Shown here: positions 42,673-54,875 of the stretch, piece by piece
Layout of the letters: every line of letters starts with the position of its first letter
Position numbering within the stretch: position 1 is the first letter of the stretch
Assembly (NCBI GenBank): GCA_033977485.1
Contig: CM066985.1
Coordinates: 71,967,045 to 72,031,044 of the forward strand
Reading direction: 5' to 3'
DNA length: 64,000 nt
Source: Hydrangea macrophylla
Taxonomy: Eukaryota > Streptophyta > Magnoliopsida > Cornales > Hydrangeaceae
Made by a program: the position numbers and the translations under genes
Notes under the pieces: model-generated
The model's input: the letters and a program-made list of their open reading frames with translations, nothing else
The model's database searches: none
Told to the model about the DNA's origin: nothing

Positions 42673-43497
42673 ATCTCCCACTTGGAGACTAGTGACATCA
42701 ATGTTTTTTCACCACCAAAAGCAGCCCCCTTCAAAACCAAACGGTCCAAACTCATTCCGAGCACAAACTCCCACTGCTAGGTACGAAGGCTTTCACCTTC
42801 AAGATTACTCCTTCCCAAGAAAAACGCTTCCATCTTTGATACCCAAAGATCTGGGCCTTCCAGAAATCAACTTTCCCACGACTTCAAGTCGCCATATTTT
42901 TCTTCCACAAGGAGAATCTTCATCATCGATCACAAACAACGCCTGTTGAACCGACGACACAGTCCTCCTCTTCAAATCTAGTTTCCCTACTTGCAAGAAT
43001 TTTAACCGTGAAAAACACTATTCACCAATCGCAAGAATATCAACTCGTGAAGAAAACCCTTCACCACATGTAAGAATTCCACTTGCAAGAATTTTGATTT
43101 TTCCTCCTGCAACCATCACTCTTACACTCAAAACCATCAACCCCTTCTCTCTTCAAATCGTTTGCCCTTGTGTGATTTTAATGGCTCCACCTGCAGCTTC
43201 ATGCATGCACCCTGTGAACACCATCGGCAAACAAAACATAGATTCCTACACCGATCTTGGGCCACGTCACACCACCCAAATCGCGAATCTGCTAAAAAAT
43301 AAAATATTTGATTACCGTTCCTACGTGTAGCATCCTAACAACTACCATTGTCGGGTGATTGCGCCTGTGTCTGCCACCGCGTCTTCTTGGAAGTTGGAGC
43401 CCATCAAATTATTTTGGAGCACATACGTACAATCATACCGTATCCGGGATCCATCAAACAAGAGAAGTGTTCATGTGTTCTTCCTTTGACCACCATG

Positions 43498-43509
43498 GTT
43501 CTGATACCA
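43498..43509 (-). promoter_or_regulatory. TRIM-like element primer-binding site
   Basis: On the minus strand TGGTATCAGAAC follows the LTR end by 2 bp. It is complementary to initiator tRNA-Met with one variant base near the end. Confidence 0.75.
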
Positions 43510-43511
43510 AT

Positions 43512-44532
43512 TGTTCGGAATTTGATTACTTGCGGAACAATTCAAATCCCCTCTAGTATCGTGTCAAGTGCGAACAATCAGAAGAAAATACAGAGAGAAT
43601 AAATCAATCACACATAGAACACCATATTTCTACATGGTTTGGCCAAAGAATGCCTACGTCTACACCTTGCAGATAAGGGTGTATGCGAGCCGAGTTAAGC
43701 CTACTCGCGAGCTTTCTCACGAGCTCGCGAGCTTGCTCACGAGCTCAAACGAGTCGAGCTTTCAAGTGTTCGCGAGCTTTCTCGCGAACTTTTTAATGAG
43801 CTTTTTCGCACGCCCTTTTAAACTATTTAGTTTAATAATAAAACAATCTTTTATCAAGCATATTTGCGATATATATCATATTTTCTCTAAAATTATATAG
43901 TTTTATAATAAATATATATATATATATATAAGTCACCATGCAAGCTTTTTATCAAACTTATTAACGAGCTTTTTCAGGAGCCTTCTCATGAGCCTTAATC
44001 GACCGTGTTCACGAGCTCAAATGAGCGAGCCGAGCCTAACCTTTATCGAGCCGAGCTTCGAGCTCTTGTTGAGTGGCTCAGCTCATTTACACCCTTACTT
44101 GCAGAGTTTCATTATACTCTAGGGTTACAAGTGAGGCTCTCAACTTCATCTCTCTAGTAGATATGGTGGTGTTGCCACAACGCACAAATACAATGACCAA
44201 CATGGATATATATAGCATATACAGTTTCCTAACCCTAAATCTCTTCCTAAACCGGCTAGAAATGACTAAACAATTTCCTAATCAAAACAGAAAACACAAA
44301 ATCTTTTCGTAATCAAAACAGGAAACAAAAGTTAAATTTGCGCGTGTCCGCTTGAGTGGGCCGCTCGCGCGGGCGAGATTTCAGAGAGTTTTACTTCATC
44401 CTTGAACCCAAAATCACCCCGATAGTGCGGGCGAGCCGCTTGGGCGACTCCCAAGTTTTTTGAATCCTTCGCCTTTGATTGGAAACACTTTAAGAAAAAC
44501 TTCCGATGGAATTAGGCTCCACAAACCCAACA
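43512..44532 (-). repeat. TRIM-like element, 5' LTR, split by a hAT MITE
   Basis: Matches 42120-42672 on both sides of the nested insertion; 'acaccttgcagagtttcattat' of the other LTR is the uninterrupted site. Confidence 0.75.
43674..44097. mobile_element. hAT-type MITE with perfect 8-bp TSD
   Basis: Termini TAAGGGTGTATGCGAGCCGAG and, inverted, TAAGGGTGTAAATGAGCTGAGCC. TSD CTTGCAGA is identical on both sides (43666-43673 and 44098-44105), and the other LTR of the host TRIM shows the empty site. The interior has repeated 'cacgagctcgcgagctt' words at both ends and an AT-rich middle with a (TA)n run near 43911-43930. Non-coding. Confidence 0.9.
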
Positions 44533-44939
44533 CAAATGGTTGCACAATATGACACTTACAAAACCACAAATTTTCAGTTTTACAGAACCACAGTTTCAAT
44601 TACATTGAAAGACCGATAAAGATGAACATCAATAAGCACTACATGACTTTTCAACTCGTGGCACACGAGCAATAATATTCAAGCAAAACCACAGGGAAGA
44701 TGGAATAGATTTTAAACACTATAACAAATGATTGCTCATACTGTCACTTCCAAATCCATACACAAGTTATTGGTAAAATTAAAATATGATTCATCAAAGA
44801 GGGTTTGGGGAGTTAAAGGTAATATTCCACTACACCTTATAATCTTCAGGTGCTGAAATCATTAATGACCAGCTAAAGAGTTCTACACAGTGTGAAGCAC
44901 ACGAGCAGGGAAATGTCTCAATAGTGCTTTGTACTAGGG
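44533..44939. other. RPN10-copy intron 5, nothing else recognised
   Basis: AT-rich non-coding sequence between the TRIM-like element and G2. Confidence 0.4.
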
Positions 44940-44944
44940 TACGT

Positions 44945-46846
44945 TGTAATATCTCAACATTTTGACATGTGATACTATTATCTTAATGTGCATTATACGG
45001 TAATGACATGAATATATATAAGATTTGCATACCTAATCTTATTATACATGACAATTTATTTGGCATTTGCATATTTTGAAAAACATGGAATTATTTAATG
45101 CCTTATATTGGATATATATTTGATGTAAAATGTTGAATTGCTAGACAAGGGCATAAACGATAGGAGTAAAAGAATACATTTTCCTAACTAGTAGGTGAAT
45201 TAGCAATTCACGAGAACTAGAGGAGCTATTGTGTAATTAGTAAGAAATATGGTAGGTGAAAGTGTAATTTCGAAAATTTGGTAGATTTTTCCTAATCAAG
45301 ATTAATTAGTCTAATTGAGATTAATTAGCTTAATGATGACTAGTTAGCCTAATCAAGGTGCTAGCTTACATTACCTAAGCTAGTAGGTGGCCTAGTAGGT
45401 GGGCAAGTAGGAGGTGTTGTGCTATATTTGGCTAAGTCCATATGTATTCAAGTGGGCAAGAGAGAGAAATGGAAGAATAACTAGTTAAATAAGATGTACA
45501 TCTTTTTGAGGTGCTTCTCTCTATACAAGCAAGTACGTGCATAGAAGAAAGGGAAAAACAAGAGAGAAAAGAAGGAAAAACAAAGGGAAAAGGGTGCTAG
45601 GGAGATTTCTATCTCAAATTGAAGTTATACTTGAGAAGCTAAGGGTAAGAGGATTCTTTCTATGTGATTTAATTTCATTTCCATAGAGTTTTGATGGATT
45701 AATTAGAAGAATTCATATTGATTTGCTATGAAATCTTATATGACTTGTAGGAGTTTGAAAGTGAGCATTACATCTTGTCAATTCTATATCTAGAGCAAGG
45801 TGAGTAACCTCTATCTTTGAGGAAACTTTTCAAGTAATGAAATTGTGGCATATAAATGACTTACTTTCAATTCATGAATTATGAGCACGTGTGTATATCA
45901 TGTGCAAGAGATAGAAAGGATTGTGTTGGAAACATGTTTATGTGATTATGTGGTTGAAGAAGCAATTGTTCTATCACTACAAAGAGAAAGCTCCAAAAGG
46001 GAGTGTAGAAAAGCCTTCTAAGGCTTGAGTGTTCAATACGCCTTGTGTAGGGTATTGGATAGCTCGGAACAAGGATAAAGGGTGCCATTACGGGCACGGG
46101 GTAGTGAGAAGAACAAGAAGCTTTGGAGATAAATACTTACTTGGTTGTGATTCATTATGTTACATTGAATTGCATATCAGGTGTTTAAATGATATACACA
46201 AATTTATGTCAAAGAGCATGTTATTCATTGAGCTTCAGCTCATGTGGTTATTGAATAACCATTTCAGGTGATAGGAAAGAGAAGGAGAAAGAGAAATAGA
46301 GGACGAAAGAGGAGAGCAAGTGTTTAATGTGCATATTGTATATGGCGTAGTTGTTGTAGTTTGGAACTACTAAAGGACTTGTAAATTATGTTATTAAGTG
46401 AGCAAGTGTAGAACTTGATGTATAAGACTCCTATGTTCATGTATGAAAGGTTTTGGCAAGTGCTTTTGCTATTCCAGCATGTTTGATTGCTTAGATGCTC
46501 ATGGCTAGAATTGTGGATAGAAGCTGTTTCGATCGATCGATCGAAATACACACTGTTTTAACTGGTTCAAAACGACGACTTTTACGAAAACAGACAACTT
46601 TTTTTTCTGAAATTTTGAAACCTTGCACCGTTTTCAACGTTGGAACCTAGACTCAAACGGTTATCTTTTGGTATAAAATCTAACTCAAAATTTTCAAATT
46701 CCTATTATACCCTTGGGGCTAATCACTTGCAAATGTGATTTAAATGGGAGCCTAAAAACCCATTTTGTACGTTATTAACATAGAGTTAGGCCTCGGTGGC
46801 ATGTCACGTACCCTCGTGTCATACTTAGTGGATTTGGGTCGTGACA
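44945..46846 (+). repeat. G2 5' LTR
   Basis: 1902 bp, TGTAATATCTCAAC ... GGGTCGTGACA. Contains a perfect 20-bp palindrome of GATC units at 46527-46546 and an 80-codon open frame at 46029-46271 that is conserved in the other LTR but has no recognisable domain. Confidence 0.95.
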
Positions 46847-46850
46847 GAGT

Positions 46851-46862
46851 TGGTATCAGAGC
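46851..46862 (+). promoter_or_regulatory. G2 primer-binding site
   Basis: TGGTATCAGAGC, four bases after the LTR end, complementary to initiator tRNA-Met. Confidence 0.9.
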
Positions 46863-47055
46863 TAAGGTTAAACTTGCATATATTGCATGATTAAGGTGCA
46901 TTGAATGAATATGTGCACGTATACGTGATACTTGAGATGTTATGTGGCATGATTTATGTGACACGATTAGTAGAGCATGATTATCATATGATACATGACA
47001 AGGCAAGAATTACATGATGTTGATTAAATGAACTGATCTTATTTATGTTTATAAG

Positions 47056-50000
47056 ATGGCACAAGGGCAAGGTTCTCCAAGTAAGAGGATGGACGGAATC
47101 GAGGAACTAATTGAAAGATTTGCACAAACTGTAGAGCAACGATTTCAGGATAATAAAACAGGAGCACAGAGTCAGGAAAATCGCGAAGCAAGAACTACTC
47201 AAGCTGCTATGGAAGGTTTCAAGAAGTTAAAACCTTTGGCCTATGATGGGCGTCCTGATCCACATGTTGCAGAGACATGGATAGCGGAGATGGAAAAGAC
47301 TTTCACCGTGTTCCAATGTACTGAAGAGGAAAAAGTTACATATGCTGCTTTTATGTTACGAGGTGAAGCTGATAAATGGTGGCGTATGGTGAAAAAGGTG
47401 GAACCTAACATGAATTGGCGACGATTTTTGGAAGTGTTCTATGGTACGTATTTTCCTAAGTCTGCTCAAGAGCAAAGAGCTAAAGACTTTTCCAATTTGA
47501 CTCAAGGAAACATGACTGTATTACAATATGCTGCCAAATTTTCAGAGTTGTCCAGCTTTGCTCCATCCGAAGTGGCTACCGATGCTATGAAAGCAAGGAA
47601 GTTTGAAAATGGCTTACGTTGGGGTATTCGTAGTCGGGTGGATGTCTTTCGATTCCAAACATATTTGGAGGTATTGGACACAGCACTCATAGTGGAGCGA
47701 GATGGGGAAGAATTCCAAAAGAATAGAGATCAACAAACAAATAGGCAAGGAGAAGGGCCAATAAGAGGACAATGTTATTTTAAGAAGCCAAGAGTTTCTA
47801 GTATGGGATTTGGATCATCACGTTATGGAAGCAATTTCCAAGGGGAGAGTAAACCCATTTGTCCAACTTGTGGGAAACAACATAATGGGCCTTGCTATTG
47901 AAACAAAGGTTTATGTTATAGATGCAAACAACCTGGGCATGTTTCTAAGGATTATCCTCAATCCTATTCACGGGGTTCCGGTTCCGGAAGTGTTTGCTTT
48001 GAATGTGGAGATAGGGGACATTTTGCTAAAGAATGCCCACAGCGACGTTCAAGGGGTCCAAGCTCATCTATACCAAGCATAGCTACTCATAAATCAGTCC
48101 AGAAGTCTGATGGAGAAAAGAAAGAACAGAGGCAAGGTCGGATGTTTGAACTTATACCGGGAGATACGTTTACAGCTGATACAGTTGTGTCAGGTACACT
48201 CCTTATTTGCGCGTACCCTGCACATGTACTTATTGATTCTGGATCCACACATTCATATGTATCTTGTTGTTTTGCTAAGAATCTGGATAGATCTTCCGAA
48301 TCTTTGGGATATGTTTTATCTATTGCTATTCCTTCGGGAGTATCTTTGAATAGTGCTTCTGTCTATAAAGCTTGTGGAATAGAAGTGGATGGCAGAATGT
48401 TAATGGTAGACTTGATACCTTTGAACATCCAATACTTTGATGTTATTTTGGGGATGGATTGGTTATCTACTTATCATGCTTCGATTGACTGTCAAAATAA
48501 GAGAGTTTTATTTCGAATTCCTGAGCAAACTGAATTCTATTTTCAAGGGACAGGGGTAGTGTCGCCACCATATGTTGTTTCGGCAATGAAAGCATATCGC
48601 CTGTTAAAGAAGGGATGTCAGGGTTTCTTATGTAGTGTTGTAGACACTAAAACCTCAAATCTTGCTTTAGAAGATATTTCAATTGTACTGGAATTTCCTG
48701 ATGTGTTTCCAAATGATCTATCTGACACTCTAATAGATAGAGAGATTGAATTTTCAATTGATGTAATACCAGAGACTCAACCGATATCCAAAACTCCTTA
48801 TAGAATGGCACCGGTTGAATTGAAAGAACTGAAAACACAGTTACAGGAATTGTTGGATAAAGGATTTATACGTCCAAGTGTGTCGCCTTGGGGTGCACCA
48901 GTATTATTTGTAAAGAAGAAAGATGGTACTATGCGGTTATGTATTGATTATCGAGAACTCAATAAGGTGACTATTAAGAATAAATATCCTTTGCCGCGAA
49001 TCGATGACTTATTCGATCAATTACAAGGTGCTCAAGTGTTTTCAAAAATTGACTTAAGGTCGGGATATCATCAGTTAAAAGTAAAAGCAGAAGATGTAGA
49101 AAAGACTGCATTTAGAACTAGATACGGGCATTATGAATTTCTTGTGATGCCATTTGGTGTGACTAATGCTCCTGCTGCTTTTATGGATTTAATGAATCGA
49201 GTGTTCAAGGCATATTTGGATGATTTTGTTATTGTTTTTATTGATGATAATTTGGTTTATTCAAAGAGTTCTGAAGAACATGAAAATCACTTGAGAATGG
49301 TATTACAAACTTTGAGGAAGAACAAGCTTTATGCTAAATTAAAGAAATGTGAGTTTTGGTTGCCTAGCATTACTTTCTTGGGGCATGTGATATCTGAAAA
49401 AGGTGTATCAGTTAACCCTCAGAAGACAGATGCTGTTGATTCTTAGCCTACACCCACAAATGTTTCAGAAGTTCGTAGTTTTCTTGGTTTGGCTGGGTAT
49501 TATTGTAGATTTGTTAAAAACTTTTCTCGAATTGCCATTCCGATGACTCAGTTGTTGCATAAGAATATACCGTTTGTATGGACTAACGAATGTGAACAGA
49601 GTTTTCAAGAACTGAAGAACAAATTGGTTACAGCTCCTATATTAACGATTCCAACGGGAAATGGAGGATATGTGATTTACAGTGATGCTTCTCACCAAGG
49701 GGTAGGGTGTGTACTAATGCAAAATGGTAAGGTTATCGCTTATGCTTCTAGACAATTGAGGCCACATGAAATTAATTACCCCACACATGATTTAGAACTT
49801 GCAGCAGTAATCTTTGCTTTAAAGATTTGGCGACATTACCTTTATGGTGAAACTTGTGAAGTTTTTACAGATCATAAAAGTTTGAAGTACTTGTTCACTC
49901 AAAAGGAGTTAAACATGAGGCAAAGAAGATGGCTGGAGCTAATAAAGGATTATGATTTGACAATACAGTACCATCCAGGTAAAGCTAATGTGGTGGCGGA

Positions 50001-51579
50001 TGCTTTGAGTAGGAAGTCTTCAGGTAATTATGTTTATTATCTTACTACTCAGAATCAATTGTTGATGGACTTGGAAAGAATGGAAGTGGAAGTACTTCTT
50101 TTCGATAAAAGGGGAGTTCCTGCAACAATGGTAGTGCAACCTACGTTGCTTGAAGAAATAAAAGGGGCACAGATGAATGATGCATTTCTTAAGAAGATTT
50201 GTTATGAAATACATGAAAGTAAACGAGCTGATTTTTCTATTCAAGATAATGTTTTGAAGTTTAAGAATCGAATATGTGTTCCTAATATTGATGAAATCAG
50301 AAAAAAGGTTTTGGTAGAAGCTCATAATACCAAGTATTCCATTCATCCTGGGAGTACCAAGATGTATCGAGATTTGAGAGAAATTTATTGGTGGCCAAGA
50401 ATGAAGAAAGAAATTGCAGAATTTGTATCACATTGTATGATATGTCAACAAGTAAAGGTGGAGCATCAGAAACCAGCAGGGTTACTCCAACCACTCCGTA
50501 TACTCGAATGGAAATGGGAGCACATTACGATGGATTTTGTGGTGGGATTTCCGAGATCATCCCGAGGTAACAATGCTATTTGGGTAATTGTTGACAGGTT
50601 AACTAAATCTGCACATTTCTTAGCTATGAAAACCACTTATTCGAAAGAGAAATTGGCGGAGTTATACATTGGAGAAATTATTAGATTACATGGTGCACCT
50701 GTCTCTATTACTTCTGATCGAGATCCTAATTTTGTAAGTTGATTTTGGGAGAGTTTGCAGCGGGCAATGGGTACAACTTTGAACTTTAGCACGGCCTTCC
50801 ATCCACAAACTGATGGACAATCAGAAAGAGTAATCCAAATTTTAGAAGATATGTTGAGGGGATGTGTTCTGGATTTTAAAGGCCCGTGGGAAGAACATTT
50901 GCCACTTATTGAGTTTGCATACAATAATAGTTTTCAATCCAGCATTGGTATGGCGCCTTATGAAGCACTATATGGAAGGAAATGTCGTTCACTAATTTGT
51001 TGGACTGAGGTGGGAGAAAGAAAGTTATTGGGACCGGAGATTGTACAATTGACTACTGATAAAATTAAATTGATCCAACAAAGGCTTCGAACAGCACAAA
51101 GTCGACAGAAAAGTTATACGGATACTAGAAGAAGGGACCATGAATTCCAAGTAGGTGACTATGTCTTTTTGAAGGTGTCTCCGTCGAAAGGTATAATCCG
51201 GTTTGGAAAGAGGAGGAAACTTAATCCTCGATATATCGGACCGTTTCAAATCTTGGAAAGGATTGGACCGGTATCTTATCGTTTAGCCTTACCTTCAGAA
51301 TTGAGTAATGTACATAATGTATTTCATACATCCATGTTACGGCAGTATCTCTTTGATCCGGCACATGTTTTAGCGCATGAACCCTTGGAGGTTCGGGAGG
51401 ATTTAACGTATATAGAGCATCCGGTTGCAATTCTAGCTCAGCGAGATCAAGTGTTACGGACCAAAGTGATTCCTTTGGTAAAAGTTTTATGGCGGAACCA
51501 TTCCGTGGAAGAAGCTACGTGGGAAAGGGAGGATGAAATGCTTGAGAAGTATCCTTCTTTATTTGGAATCATAAGCTAA
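47056..51579 (+). pseudogene. gag-pol: G2 Gag-Pol, one frame with three in-frame stops
   Basis: Starts MAQGQGSPSKRMDGIEELIE. Order: Gag domain (AETWIAEMEKTFTVFQCTEE to YFPKSAQEQRAKDFSNLTQG), two zinc knuckles, protease [11 protein letters not shown] (Asp at residue 394), reverse transcriptase to FIDDNLVYS (Asp pair at residues 730-731; the usual Ile after DD is Asn), RNase H ([23 protein letters not shown]), integrase (HHCC, then Asp 50533, Asp 50716, Glu 50824, spacing 60 and 35), chromodomain-like tail IPLVKVLWRNHSVEEATWE. Stops: TGA 47899-47901, TAG 49444-49446, TGA 50740-50742, all in the same frame and each one transition from a sense codon. The first zinc knuckle ends KDYP where Cys is expected. 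All lesions fit C-to-T deamination. Not frameshifted anywhere. Confidence 0.92.
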
Positions 51580-51607
51580 GACAAGTTTGGAGGACCAAAC
51601 TTTTATA

Positions 51608-51619
51608 AGGTGGGGAGGA
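51608..51619 (+). promoter_or_regulatory. G2 polypurine tract
   Basis: AGGTGGGGAGGA directly precedes the 3' LTR. Confidence 0.8.
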
Positions 51620-53522
51620 TGTAATATCTCAACATTTTGACATGTGATACTATTATCTTAATGTGCATTATACGGTAATGACATGAATATATATAAGATT
51701 TGCATACCTAATCTTATTATACATGGCAATTTATTTGGCATTTGCATATTTTGAAAAACATGGAATTATTTAATGCCTTATATTGGATATATATTTGATG
51801 TAAAATGTTGAATTGCTAGACAAGGGCATAAACGATAGGAGTAAAAAGAATACATTTTCCTAACTAGTAGGTGAATTAGCAATTCACGAGAACTAGAGGA
51901 GCTATTGTGTAATTAGTAAGAAATATGGTAGGTGAAAGTGTAATTTCGAAAATTTGGTAGATTTTTCCTAATCAAGATTAATTAGTCTAATTGAGATTAA
52001 TTAGCTTAATGATGATTAGTTAGCCTAATCAAGGTGCTAGCTTACATTACCTAAGCTAGTAGGTGGCCTAGTAGGTGGGCAAGTAGGAGGTGTTGGGCTA
52101 TATTTGGCTAAGTCCATGTGTATTCAAGTGGGCAAGAGAGAGAAATGGAAGAATAACTAGTTAAATAAGATGTACATCTTTTTGAGGTGCTTCTCTCTAT
52201 ACAAGCAAGTACGTGCATAGAAGAAAGGGAAAAACAAGAGAGAAAAGAAGGAAAAACAAAGGGAAAAGGGTGCTAGGGAGATTTCTATCTCAAATTGAAG
52301 TTATACTTGAGAAGCTAAGGGTAAGAGGATTCTTTCTATGTGATTTAATTTCATTTCCATAGAGTTTTGATGGATTAATTAGAAGAATTCATATTGATTT
52401 GCTATGAAATCTTATATGACTTGTAGGAGTTTGAAAGTGAGCATTACATCTTGTCAATTCTATATCTAGAGCAAGGTGAGTAACCTCTATCTTTGAGGAA
52501 ACTTTTCAAGTAATGAAATTGTGGCATATAAATGACTTACTTTCAATTCATGAATTATGAGCACGTGTGTATATCATGTGCAAGAGATAGAAAGGATTGT
52601 GTTGGAAACATGTTTATGTGATTATGTGGTTGAAGAAGCAATTGTTCTATCACTACAAAGAGAAAGCTCCAAAAGGGAGTGTAGAAAAGCCTTCTAAGGC
52701 TTGAGTGTTCAATACGCCTTGTGTAGGGTATTGGATAGCTCGGAACAAGGATAAAGGGTGCCATTACGGGCACGGGGTAGTGAGAAGAACAAGAAGCTTT
52801 GGAGATAAATACTTACTTGGTTGTGATTCATTATGTTACATTGAATTGCATATCAGGTGTTTAAATGATATACACAAATTTATGTCAAAGAGCATGTTAT
52901 TCATTGAGCTTCAGCTCATGTGGTTATTGAATAACCATTTCAGGTGATAGGAAAGAGAAGGAGAAAGAGAAATAGAGGACGAAAGAGGAGAGCAAGTGTT
53001 TAATGTGCATATTGTATATGGCGTAGTTGTTGTAGTTTGGAACTACTAAAGGACTTGTAAATTATGTTATTAAGTGAGCAAGTGTAGAACTTGATGTATA
53101 AGACTCCTATGTTCATGTATGAAAGGTTTTGGCAAGTGCTTTTGCTATTCCAGCATGTTTGATTGCTTAGATGCTCATGGCTAGAATTGTGGATAGAAGC
53201 TGTTTCGATCGATCGATCGAAATACACACTGTTTTAACTGGTTCAAAACGACGACTTTTACGAAAACAGACAACTTTTTTTTCTGAAATTTTGAAACCTT
53301 GCACCGTTTTCAACGTTGGAACCTAGACTCAAACGGTTATCTTTTGGTATAAAATCTAACTCAAAATTTTCAAATTCCTATTATACCCTTGGGGCTAATC
53401 ACTTGCAAATGTGATTTAAATGGGAGCCTAAAAACCCATTTTGTACGTTATTAACATAGAGTTAGGCCTCGGTGGCATATCACGTACCCTCGTGTCATAC
53501 TTAGTGGATTTGGGTCGTGACA
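51620..53522 (+). repeat. G2 3' LTR
   Basis: 1903 bp, nearly identical to the 5' LTR. The 20-bp GATC palindrome recurs at 53203-53222. Confidence 0.95.
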
Positions 53523-53527
53523 TACGT

Positions 53528-53824
53528 AACATAGACTGCATATGCCACAATTTGTCATATCCACATCCAAATAATATATAGGATGTCTACTGTAAGGGAA
53601 AGACATTTCTAAGTACATAAAAACTTTTATTTCATAGTGATGTTAGCAATGCTTGAAATGATATCTAATAACTCATATTATGCACTAACATTAGCGTTTA
53701 AAAAAAAAAAAACCCAAGCCTTTGCATATATAAGGCATTAGTTATAAAGAGGGGGGGGGGGGGGGGGGGGAGGGAGTGATAATTGGATTTGTCATATAAA
53801 AGTAATAGTCAAGAGGAAACCAAC
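53528..53824. other. RPN10-copy intron 5, right part
   Basis: Non-coding, with a run of 20 G (53751-53770) that may be miscalled. It leads up to the donor of exon 5. Confidence 0.5.
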
Positions 53825-54091
53825 CATTAAATCATTGGGATTATTCTCAGCTTCTAGTGACATTTTCTTTCATAGTTTCATCTTGAAGTTGATTGTTCTC
53901 CTTTTTCCTGTTTTGAAGCTTCCTCTGCAACCTTCTTAGCAGCAGCTTCTTGCCTTGCCCACTCCTCTTCCATTGAAACTCGGAGAACAAGAGCCAGCTC
54001 TGGATCCACACCAAAATCAAAAACAGATACACCACCAGCTGCAGCTGCAAAACCATTTCCACCTTCCCCATCTCTGGTAAAGATAGGAGTA
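53825..54091 (-). pseudogene. RPN10: RPN10 exon 5 (first UIM), frameshifted
   Basis: Begins on the minus strand after acceptor GGCAG (complement of 54092-54096) with TPIFTRDGEGGNGFAAAAGG, matching the end of the RPN10 von Willebrand-A domain and its linker. It continues with the first ubiquitin-interacting motif DPELALVLRVSMEEE and the helical ARQEAAAKKVAEEASKQEK. The frame then runs into TGA within 'STSR*'. The expected continuation (QDETMKENVT) lies in a second frame and SLEAENNPNDLM in a third, so at least two small indels have occurred. The exon ends ATG with donor GTTGGT (complement of 53819-53824). The UIM region in functional RPN10 binds ubiquitin chains for the proteasome; this copy cannot make it continuously. 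Confidence 0.85.
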
Positions 54092-54554
54092 CTGCCATAG
54101 GGGAAAAAAATAACATGTAAGAGTGGGGATGGGGGTGGGGTGGAATTCAATGCAACTGTTGCAAAACCTACATGGCATCAGAAACCAATAAGCAAAAAAT
54201 TTCTCCAAGTCGGCAAATATTTGAAAGCTATAAGGGGATAAAATCCTACACAATATCCCAGTGATACCCAATATTTATTCGTATTGGGTTGTTGTTGTAG
54301 TTGGAGTGTGTATGTTTGTGTGTGTGTGTGGTGGTGGGGGGGGGGGGGGGGGGGGGCTGATGGTGGTGTGGGGGGTGGGTAGGGGCTGGGGGGTTGTGTG
54401 TGGGACAGAGTCAGAGTAAGGAAACACTTAGGTAGGGCGGAGTTGGTAAATGGGGACCTCTTATCAATGTGTGTGGGTGTGTGTGCAGAGTCAGAGTAAG
54501 GAAACACTTAGGTAGGGTGGAGTTGGTAAATGGGGACCTCTTATCAAACCCCCC

Positions 54555-54614
<60 letters not shown>

Positions 54615-54666
54615 GTAAACCCAGATATTAGAACAAGCAAGCAGCGATGGTAACATGACCAAATGC
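54092..54666 (-). other. RPN10-copy intron 4 with simple repeats
   Basis: Contains a G run (54336-54356), a GT-rich tract, a ~80-bp tandem duplication ('cagagtcagagtaaggaaac' beginning at 54406 and again at 54486), and a long (CT)n tract (about 54555-54612). No coding sequence. Confidence 0.7.
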
Positions 54667-54875
54667 CTTATAAGGACATCAGAAAGAGCATTCGGACCAG
54701 CAAGAACATGAACAATGTGACTGCTATCATTATTGTTTACAGCAGCAAGAAGGGCCTTGAGCTTTTCTGGTTTCCCGTCATCTTCTTCTCCAAAATCAAC
54801 AATATCAAGGGCTACACTGTTCTTTTTCAATTTCCTTCCAATCATTTCCAATACTTCTTGTCATATTTGACCGGA
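54667..54875 (-). pseudogene. RPN10: RPN10 exon 4 (VWA domain), 1-bp deletion
   Basis: Minus-strand exon after acceptor TGCAG (complement of 54876-54880). It reads SPVKYDKK and then a single missing G (AAGAAGTATTGG where AAGAAGGTATTGG is expected) throws the frame into an early TGA. The remainder, in the shifted frame, is highly conserved: LEMIGRKLKKNSVALDIVDF, GEEDDGKPEKLKALLAAVN, and GPNALSDVLI. It ends ATAAG followed by GC (GCATTT), not GT. Joined to exon 5 it restores DVLI-STPIF, so the boundary is right and the donor is GC-type, either a GC-AG intron or a GT-to-GC mutation. Confidence 0.9.

Larger units (their letters stand above)
42120..44532 (-). mobile_element. TRIM-like non-coding LTR retrotransposon
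   Basis: Two similar LTRs, 42120-42672 (553 bp) and 43512-44532 (1021 bp including a 424-bp hAT insertion and its TSD), both start TGTT(A/C)GGAATTTGATT and end CCCAACA. The 839-bp interior contains no convincing gag or pol. The minus-strand primer site (GTTCTGATACCA on the plus strand, 43498-43509) places the 5' LTR on the right, so the element points leftward. LTRs differ at many positions, so it is old. No matching TSD was found (GAAGT on the left, CAAAT on the right). It lies in RPN10-copy intron 5. Confidence 0.75.
44945..53522 (+). mobile_element. gypsy G2: complete young Ty3/gypsy chromovirus
   Basis: 8578 bp with LTRs 44945-46846 and 51620-53522 and a perfect 5-bp TSD TACGT (44940-44944 and 53523-53527). 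By eye the LTRs differ at five substitutions and one indel (about 0.3%), so insertion is very recent. Under an assumed rate of 1.3e-8 per site per year this is roughly 0.1 million years. One gag-pol frame spans 47056-51579 with three in-frame stops. The C-terminus is chromodomain-like, as in G1, but LTRs and interior are clearly a different family and there are no extra ORFs before gag. It lies in the large intron 5 of the RPN10 copy, opposite to that gene. Confidence 0.95.

Noticed and set aside
42120..44532. Protein-coding genes in the TRIM-like element (frames at 42109-42489, 42692-42949, 43348-43602 and 44073-44312)
   Set aside because: The frames are short, overlap on both strands, some are mere LTR copies of each other, and none shows a gag or pol motif.
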